From: Pedobacter kyonggii
GTDB lineage: Bacteria; Bacteroidota; Bacteroidia; Sphingobacteriales; Sphingobacteriaceae
NCBI RefSeq assembly: GCF_004310665.1
Contig: NZ_SIXF01000003.1
Span: 125,087 to 189,086 of the forward strand
Reading direction: 5' to 3'
DNA: 64,000 nucleotides
Shown here: piece by piece, positions 58,122-64,000 of the stretch
How positions within the stretch are numbered: the first letter of the stretch is position 1
How the letters are laid out: each line of letters begins with the position of its first letter
Program-made: the position numbers and the translations under genes
The notes under the pieces: generated by a model
What the model saw: the letters and a program-made list of their open reading frames with translations, nothing else
Told to the model about the DNA's origin: nothing
Databases searched by the model: none

Positions 58122-59630
58122 ATGAAAAACAAATCTATAAGATCGGTGTTCTTTTTGCTTTTTTGCCTATTCTCTGTCGGTTCTAATGCCCAATCTACAG
58201 GAGGTGAAAAATACAGGCCAGCTTTCCATTTCTCACCAAAGGCACATTGGATGAATGATCCTAACGGAATGGTGTATTATAATGGCGTTTACCATCTTTT
58301 CTTTCAGTATCATCCCGGAGGTACAACCTGGGGGCCTATGCACTGGGGACATGCCACAACCCAAGATTTCGTTAACTGGGAGGAAAAGCCCATAGCACTT
58401 TATCCAGATAGCCTGGGGACTATTTTTTCGGGAAGTATCGTGATCGATAAAGACAATACCGCAGGATTTGGCAAGAACGCTATGGTTGCAATATTTACGC
58501 ACCATAACCAAAAAATCGAAGAGGCCAAGACTGGCCTGCACCAATACCAAAGTATTGCTTATAGTAATGATGAAGGCAAAACGTGGACTAAATATAAGGG
58601 CAATCCTGTGCTTCCAAACCCTGGGATAAGCGATTTCAGGGACCCCAAGGTGATGTGGTATGAACAAGGCAAAAAATGGATCATGACCTTAGCTACAAAG
58701 GACAGGATCACTTTCTATTCTTCCCCAGATCTTAAAGCCTGGAAACGCGAAAGTGAATTTGGAGCCAATCTGGGCGCTCATGGTGGGGTTTGGGAATGCC
58801 CGGATCTATTTCCACTCAAAAGCAATGGTAAAACGGTATGGGTGCTTTTAGTTAGCATTAATCCCGGAGGCCCTAACGGAGGTTCTGCAACCCAGTATTT
58901 TATAGGAAACTTTGACGGGAATAAATTTGTGCCAAATTCTACAAAAGAGAAATGGGTAGATTATGGGACCGATAACTATGCAGGGGTTACCTGGTCTAAT
59001 ACCGGTGACAGGAAGGTATTCCTTGGCTGGATGAACAACTGGCAGTATGCCAACCAGGTACCTACCAAGGCCTGGCGTGGTGCTATGACAATTGCCAGAG
59101 ATCTATCGCTCGCAAGTGTTGATGGAGTGTATTATCTTCGTTCGTTACCTGTAAAGGAAATTTCGCCATCATTAAAGCCTGTTTATAAGAAAGGACCTGT
59201 TACTATTTACAAGGAGATTGACCTTTCTGCATATGCCAAACCGCTGGATGGAAAGTTCAAACTCGATCTTAGCCTTGAAAATACTAGCGACCTGAATATA
59301 GTATTATCGAACGTTAGCGGACAAAAGCTGATTATTGGCTACGACAAAAAGAACAACAGTTACTTTATCGACCGGACACTATCTGGCGAAACATCATTTG
59401 AAAAAGGATTTGCCAAAAAACATAGTGCGCCCAGGTTACTGGCCGATAAGAAAATCAATATTAGCTTGATCCTGGATGTAGCATCTGTAGAACTTTTTGC
59501 CGATAACGGATTAACCGTGATGACAGATATCTTTTTTCCGGATAGTGCTATTAAAACAATCAAGATTCAAAGCAGTGGCGTTAGTAAGTTAAGCAGTCTT
59601 TCGCTGTCAAAGATTGACAAGAAGCAATAA
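58122..59630 (+). CDS. Secreted GH32 fructan hydrolase (levanase/inulinase-like)
   Basis: Cleaves beta-2,1 or beta-2,6 fructosyl links and sucrose-like ends. The start at 58122 gives a signal peptide (1-24, ending SNAQ); the open frame reaches back to 58056 without one. The five-bladed propeller has the nucleophile in HWMNDPNGMVY, the stabiliser in FRDPKVMWY and the acid/base in WECPDLFP. A C-terminal beta-sandwich follows (about 370-500). Length 502 is usual. Inulin versus levan cannot be told apart from these motifs. Last gene of the fructan locus. Confidence 0.95.
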   Translation: MKNKSIRSVFFLLFCLFSVGSNAQSTGGEKYRPAFHFSPKAHWMNDPNGMVYYNGVYHLFFQYHPGGTTWGPMHWGHATTQDFVNWEEKPIALYPDSLGTIFSGSIVIDKDNTAGFGKNAMVAIFTHHNQKIEEAKTGLHQYQSIAYSNDEGKTWTKYKGNPVLPNPGISDFRDPKVMWYEQGKKWIMTLATKDRITFYSSPDLKAWKRESEFGANLGAHGGVWECPDLFPLKSNGKTVWVLLVSINPGGPNGGSATQYFIGNFDGNKFVPNSTKEKWVDYGTDNYAGVTWSNTGDRKVFLGWMNNWQYANQVPTKAWRGAMTIARDLSLASVDGVYYLRSLPVKEISPSLKPVYKKGPVTIYKEIDLSAYAKPLDGKFKLDLSLENTSDLNIVLSNVSGQKLIIGYDKKNNSYFIDRTLSGETSFEKGFAKKHSAPRLLADKKINISLILDVASVELFADNGLTVMTDIFFPDSAIKTIKIQSSGVSKLSSLSLSKIDKKQ

Positions 59631-59763
59631 AATAGTATAAGCGGTTGTATCTTAAATAAAGATTTGTAATCCTGTCCAAAGGACTCCTACGGAGAGGGTA
59701 ATTTATTTTATAAAAATCAAAATAGATGAGAGACGTTTTTTGCAGTGATAGGCTGCGAAGAAT

Positions 59764-59858
59764 CGTCATTGTGAGAAGGCTTTTTCAGCCGACGAAGCAA
59801 TCTTAAAACGATCGCTACCAGCGTGCGCATTAAGATTGCTTCGTTCCTCGCAATGACG
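59764..59858. repeat. Interspersed palindromic repeat, copy 2
   Basis: 95 bp with imperfect terminal inverted repeats (CGTCATTGTGAG and CTCGCAATGACG) and an inner dyad (CGAAGCAATCTT and AAGATTGCTTCG). The inner part matches the copy at 41307-41400; one end matches debris near 3423-3462. Confidence 0.8.
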
Positions 59859-59978
59859 ACCTTTCTATAGGATTTGTCTTATGATAAAACTTTAATCACC
59901 AAAGCCCTGGCAAATAAATATCCTGTAAGTAGTCATTGAAATATATATCAATGGCGTTTCACCGAAATTATTATTACC

Positions 59979-60005
59979 TTGTATTTTTAAGTTAATGTAT
60001 ATTTG
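59979..60005 (+). promoter_or_regulatory. Candidate promoter of the ECF sigma gene
   Basis: TATATTTG at 59998-60005 fits the -7 box TAnnTTTG; TTG at 59979-59981 could be the -33 element, with a slightly short spacing of 16 bp. The start codon follows 8 bp after the box, so the leader would be very short. Confidence 0.45.
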
Positions 60006-60013
60006 TCGGACGA

Positions 60014-60613
60014 ATGATCAACATTAATCACACGGATGAAAAGTCTTTATTGCTTCAATTGAAAAACGGTGATGAGCGTGCATTTGAAATACTATACAAT
60101 AACTATAAATTCCGGATCGCCGGAAATTTATTCAAACTTCTCAAATCTGACGACCTGGTAAAAGAAATGCTGCAGGAGCTTTTTTTTAAAATATGGGAAG
60201 TGCGGGCACAGATTGATCCCGAAAAATCTTTTAAATCTTATCTCTTCCGTATAGCGGAGAACCTGGTGCATGATTATTTTCGGAAAGTTGCAAAAGACAA
60301 ACGTTTACTGACTAAAATAGTTGCTTCAAGTTCAGAGCTTTATCTTCATGTTGAAGAAGATATGCTGAGTAAAGAAGATGCTCAAAAATTGCAGAACGCT
60401 ATAAACCTGATGCCCCCTCAGCGTAAAATGGTATTTACACTCTGCAAACTAGAGGGAAAATCTTATAAAGAAGTAGAGGAGATTATGGGCATTAGTGCCA
60501 AAACCATCAGTAGCCACATGCTGCAAGCCAATAGGTTTCTTAAAACGTATTTTAGAGATTCTCCAACACTTACCATTTCGATAGTTTTAGGCATTTTATT
60601 CAAAGGCTTTTGA
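60014..60613 (+). CDS. ECF RNA polymerase sigma factor
   Basis: Group IV sigma factor. Region 2 spans about 20-85 (NGDERAFEILYNNYKFRIAG, EMLQELFFKIWEVR) and region 4 about 125-180 (INLMPPQRKMVFTLCKLEGK, SYKEVEEIMGISAKTISSHM). A hydrophobic C-terminal tail (TLTISIVLGILF) is common in Bacteroidota ECF factors linked to FecR. Length 199. It is followed by a FecR anti-sigma factor and an STN-containing SusC receptor, so nutrient-triggered transcription of that locus is its likely job. Confidence 0.94.
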   Translation: MININHTDEKSLLLQLKNGDERAFEILYNNYKFRIAGNLFKLLKSDDLVKEMLQELFFKIWEVRAQIDPEKSFKSYLFRIAENLVHDYFRKVAKDKRLLTKIVASSSELYLHVEEDMLSKEDAQKLQNAINLMPPQRKMVFTLCKLEGKSYKEVEEIMGISAKTISSHMLQANRFLKTYFRDSPTLTISIVLGILFKGF

Positions 60614-60708
60614 TCCTGATCGTTATTTTTGGAAATTAATTGTTAATTTTTTATTAACTGACTAAGGATATTTTTGCTTAGCTCCGTATTAGCTGTAAAA
60701 ATTGAACC

Positions 60709-61902
60709 TTGAAGCCATCCGATCAACTCCATATTCTCTTCAAAAAATACCTTAATAATAGCTGTAGTCTTGAAGAAACACAGCGTCTGATGAGTTATTT
60801 TCAACTTGATGAAGATCAGGAAGTGTTGAAAGATCTCATTATCGGCGCTTTAGAAATTGAGGACGAACGTTATGAAACTGATCCTGCCATTGCCGGGGTA
60901 CTGGTTAAGGTAGACCGGGATCTGTTTGTTCAGATTCGGGAATCGGCACAAGCCATACCTGAAGGTAAAAATAAAACACTTAAACTCTGGTTACAAATTG
61001 CTGCTGTTGCCGCTGTTTTGGCCGTAGTATACATCGGTGTCTATTTCTTTAATAACCGATCAGAAAAGGTTGCCACTGTCCCTACAACACCTGTACATGA
61101 TATCAAACCAGGAGATTTTGGCGCTACACTTACCCTTGCAAATGGCAGGAAAATTAGTTTAGCCAATGCATCCAAAGGTGAAATAGGAAGGGAATCAGGA
61201 ATAGTGATCACTAAATCAGGCGACGGAACACTGCTGTACGAAATTGATGAAAAGATTTCTGATCCTAATGCTTCCAATACCTTGTCTACGGCCCGCGGGG
61301 AAACTTATCAGGTACGGTTGCCCGATGGCACGCTTGTATATTTAAATGCCGCTTCCAGCCTCACATATACCGCCTCCCTCATTGAAAATGGAAAACGGAT
61401 GGTTAACCTCACCGGTGAAGGATATTTTGAAGTAGCGAAGGATAAGCAACATCCATTTATTGTAAAGACAGGCCGGCAGGAAGTAGAAGTATTGGGAACT
61501 CATTTTAACATCAGCAGTTATGCTGATGATGAAGTAGAAAAAACCACCTTACTGGAAGGAAGCGTGAAGCTCTCAGCATCGGGTAACTACAAATTGCTAA
61601 GACCAGGGCAACAAGCAAGGCTATCCGCTGGCAAAATACAGATTGGTGAAACGGATACCGATCTGGCTGTTGCATGGAAAAACAATGAATTTGTAGTCGA
61701 AAGTGAGCACATTGAAACGATCATGAAAATGATCAGTCGATGGTATAGTGTCGAGGTTGTTTACGTTGGTGAAAAAACCACTCAGCGTTTCAGCGGCAAA
61801 GTTTCAAGATTTGATAAACTGTCAAAGGTGCTTGAAATTGTGGAATCAACAGGGGAAGCTCGTTTCGATTTAAAAGGGCGAACCGTCTATGTATCAAAAT
61901 AA
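60709..61902 (+). CDS. FecR-family anti-sigma factor
   Basis: Holds the sigma factor until the outer-membrane receptor signals. A cytoplasmic N-terminal segment (1-90), one transmembrane helix (about 92-112, AAVAAVLAVVYIGVYFF), the periplasmic FecR domain (TARGETYQVRLPDGTLVYLN, GEGYFEVAKDKQHPF, VLGTHFNISSY) and a C-terminal DUF4974 domain (FSGKVSRFDKLSKVLEIVE) are all present. Length 397. The start is TTG at 60709 (MKPSDQL); no upstream ATG is in frame. Confidence 0.93.
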   Translation: MKPSDQLHILFKKYLNNSCSLEETQRLMSYFQLDEDQEVLKDLIIGALEIEDERYETDPAIAGVLVKVDRDLFVQIRESAQAIPEGKNKTLKLWLQIAAVAAVLAVVYIGVYFFNNRSEKVATVPTTPVHDIKPGDFGATLTLANGRKISLANASKGEIGRESGIVITKSGDGTLLYEIDEKISDPNASNTLSTARGETYQVRLPDGTLVYLNAASSLTYTASLIENGKRMVNLTGEGYFEVAKDKQHPFIVKTGRQEVEVLGTHFNISSYADDEVEKTTLLEGSVKLSASGNYKLLRPGQQARLSAGKIQIGETDTDLAVAWKNNEFVVESEHIETIMKMISRWYSVEVVYVGEKTTQRFSGKVSRFDKLSKVLEIVESTGEARFDLKGRTVYVSK

Positions 61903-62113
61903 ACAAACTAAACTATTAATAGAATACTAACCTTAAACCAACCAGATGAAAAGAAGATTACACTAACTCAAGACATGTTAAACGAAACCAGGCCCCGATT
62001 AGCCATCAGGACCTGGCAAAAGTTTGGAACATTCAATTAAAAAATCAAACTAATAACCGCAGTCCTCCGTACGGTCCAACGCAAAAGAGGCTGCTTAACC
62101 AAACCGACTACTA

Positions 62114-64000
62114 ATGTATCAAAATTCAAGGAAATTTGGTATGCCTAAACGGCTGTACCTTAAATTATTGCTAACTATGCGCTTAACCATCGTAATTATA
62201 ATAGCGTGCTTTTTGCAGGTGAGTGCGTCGAGCTTTGCCCAAAAAGTGACTTTAACCAAGTCGAATGCTTCACTCCGATCTGTCTTCAAAGCGCTTAACC
62301 AGCAGACGGGTTACAATTTTTTTTATACGGACAATTTGTTGGAAAATTCGTCGCCAGTAACCATCAACGTTAAAGATGCAGAATTGTCTACTGTACTTAA
62401 CCAGATTTTTGCAGCGCAAAACCTGGATTTTGTTATCCGTAACAAAACTGTGGTCATCAAAGCAAGTGAACTGGCCAGGCAGGAAGTTATTTCCGGTTTT
62501 GTAGGCGATGCTAAAGAACGTAAGCCCATCCCAGGCGTTACAGTATCGATCAAGGGAACAAAGTCTACCGTTCAGACGGATAAGAATGGAAAATTTACCA
62601 TCAGTATATCAGCAGGTGCAACCTCTTTGGAGTTCAGATTTGTAGGTTATAAAACTGTTGATGTGCCCATCTCACCTAATTCGAATTATACCATTTACAT
62701 GGAAGAGAATCAGGTTACGCTAAATGAGATGGTGATCACAGGGATGGTTGACCGGAAGGTAAATACCTATACGGGAGCTGCCAAAACCATAACTGCTGCT
62801 GAGCTTAAGGCGGTGAGTCCGGTAAATATTTTTGCCGGCATTGCTGCGCTTGATCCATCTTTCAGAATGATTCCGAACAACAAGATAGGCGGGAATATCA
62901 ACGCGCTTCCGGAAGTGACCATGCGTGGGCAAACGTCTTATCCAACCTTGGGTTCGGAACTTGTTGGCAACCCAAATACGCCATTATTCATTCTTGATGG
63001 ATTTCAGGTTTCTTTACAGGCAATCGTAGACCTGGACATGAATCAGATTGCGTCGGTAACTTTATTAAAGGATGCTTCGGCCACTGCAATGTATGGCTCT
63101 CGTGGAGGTAACGGTGTGATGGTAGTTACAACGATCCTGCCACCAAGAGGAAAAGTTGAAGTTTCCATCACCAATAACTTCACTTTATCATCCCCTGATC
63201 TTTCTGTTTACCATATGCTGAATGCGGAAGAAAAATTGGACTTTGAACGTCGTGTTGGTTTTCTAAACAGTTATAGAGGGCAAGCCATTAATGCCGAACG
63301 ATATAAAGCAGTGGTGAGCGGTGTTAATACAGACTGGAAATCTATTCCTGTTCAAACAGGGATTAACAACAGAACCAACCTTTCATTACGTGGGGGCGAC
63401 CAGTCTTTAACTTTCAACCTTACTTTTAGTGGAAATTTTTTACAGGGTGTAATGAAGGAACAGGACAGGAAAAATTATTCTGGAAGTTTTACGCTGAGTT
63501 ATAAAACCAATAAATTAACATTCCAAAACAACACGATTGCAACCCAGGTTATTTCTAATGACTCGCCCTATGGGGAATTTAGTCAGTACCTGGATTTGAA
63601 TCCGTACTGGAAACCTTACGATGAAAACGGTAATGTAAACAAGTACCTGGAAAACATCGATTTGGGCTTCGGTGTAGGAAGTTCTGTGGTCTTAAACCCA
63701 TTAATGGATATTAATTATAATACCATTAACAACAGAAATAAGAACTTTAATTTAAGAAACAATACCACTGTACGCTACGATTTTAGTAAATCATTATGGT
63801 TCAATGGCGCATTGGGAATCACAAAAGTGAACGGAACAATAGATAATTTCTATTCCGCTTTAGATAGCCGTTTCAATGGTATCGCAGATTTAAGTGCACG
63901 AGGTACCTATTCGAAAGATAACAGTGATGCCTTTACCATGGACGGAACAGGTTCTGTGAACTACAACCAGAACTTTGGAAAGCACGGCATTACTGTATAT
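62114..64000 (+). CDS. SusC-family TonB-dependent receptor with STN domain, 3' end beyond the window
   Basis: The frame starts at ATG 62114 (another ATG at 62141 is possible) and stays open to the window end: 629 codons. A long signal peptide (to about residue 43, SASSFAQ) precedes an STN domain (about 45-115, FKALNQQTGYNFFYTD, VTINVKDAELSTVLN), which signals to FecR. A carboxypeptidase-regulatory-like domain (GVTVSIKGTKSTVQTDKNGK), a plug (MRGQTSYPTL, PLFILDGF, LLKDASATAMYGSRGGNG) and the first barrel strands follow. It forms a sigma/anti-sigma/receptor unit with the two genes upstream. Confidence 0.95.
   Translation, partial: MYQNSRKFGMPKRLYLKLLLTMRLTIVIIIACFLQVSASSFAQKVTLTKSNASLRSVFKALNQQTGYNFFYTDNLLENSSPVTINVKDAELSTVLNQIFAAQNLDFVIRNKTVVIKASELARQEVISGFVGDAKERKPIPGVTVSIKGTKSTVQTDKNGKFTISISAGATSLEFRFVGYKTVDVPISPNSNYTIYMEENQVTLNEMVITGMVDRKVNTYTGAAKTITAAELKAVSPVNIFAGIAALDPSFRMIPNNKIGGNINALPEVTMRGQTSYPTLGSELVGNPNTPLFILDGFQVSLQAIVDLDMNQIASVTLLKDASATAMYGSRGGNGVMVVTTILPPRGKVEVSITNNFTLSSPDLSVYHMLNAEEKLDFERRVGFLNSYRGQAINAERYKAVVSGVNTDWKSIPVQTGINNRTNLSLRGGDQSLTFNLTFSGNFLQGVMKEQDRKNYSGSFTLSYKTNKLTFQNNTIATQVISNDSPYGEFSQYLDLNPYWKPYDENGNVNKYLENIDLGFGVGSSVVLNPLMDINYNTINNRNKNFNLRNNTTVRYDFSKSLWFNGALGITKVNGTIDNFYSALDSRFNGIADLSARGTYSKDNSDAFTMDGTGSVNYNQNFGKHGITVY

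Larger units (their letters stand above)
59631..60013. other. Intergenic stretch with interspersed repeats
   Basis: No gene. Holds the shared 27-bp sequence at 59694-59720, the palindromic repeat at 59764-59858, and a candidate promoter close to the sigma factor start. Confidence 0.7.

Noticed and set aside
1-64000. CRISPR arrays or prophage
   Set aside because: No regularly spaced short direct repeats and no phage structural or integrase genes were seen.

Overview
The window looks like chromosome of a Bacteroidota organism, most likely a Sphingobacteriaceae member such as Pedobacter. The grounds are SusC/SusD pairs, a hybrid two-component sensor, an ECF sigma/FecR pair, a PorV-like protein with a type IX secretion (T9SS) sorting-domain protein, and TAnnTTTG-type -7 promoter boxes. 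The genus is inferred from gene style; no database search was run.

Layout. 1-8.7 kb is mostly housekeeping: a 5'-truncated glycosyltransferase, a membrane protein and a GH3-type enzyme; then dxr, rseP and hscB; a small membrane protein, a DegT-like aminotransferase and tRNA-Leu(CAA). 8.9-13.2 kb holds small metabolic enzymes with LysR and HxlR regulators and a decayed Crp/Fnr gene. 13.5-16.7 kb has two secreted glycosidases (GH5-like and GH2). 16.9-26.0 kb, all on the minus strand, has a large collagen-like secreted protein, a small secreted protein, a PorV-like protein, a T9SS sorting-domain protein, and a NarL-type regulator with a propeller histidine kinase. 26.2-30.5 kb is a siderophore-type receptor with a PepSY membrane protein, convergent with a TetR regulator. 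30.5-37.6 kb is an SDR enzyme and an RND efflux operon with its own TetR repressor and two near-identical candidate operators. 37.9-41.2 kb is another redox-enzyme/regulator patch.

41.3-47.9 kb is the most mobile-looking stretch: an IS110 transposase, several interspersed repeats, and a visibly AT-rich block of four minus-strand genes (AraC, DJ-1 fusion, lumazine-binding-like, serine hydrolase). The block is bracketed by short non-coding elements that start right after stop codons and share sequence. They resemble gene-cassette boundaries, although no integrase is visible and integron core sites do not match exactly.

47.9-59.6 kb is a compact fructan-utilisation locus: a hybrid sensor with a sugar-binding periplasmic domain, an MFS sugar porter, a PfkB-type fructokinase, SusC, SusD and a secreted GH32 enzyme. 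The expected flow is extracellular fructan cleavage by GH32, outer-membrane capture and import by SusC/D, inner-membrane import by the MFS porter, phosphorylation by the kinase, and control by the hybrid sensor. The window ends with an ECF sigma factor, a FecR anti-sigma factor and the first part of an STN-containing SusC receptor, the start of a second nutrient-uptake locus.
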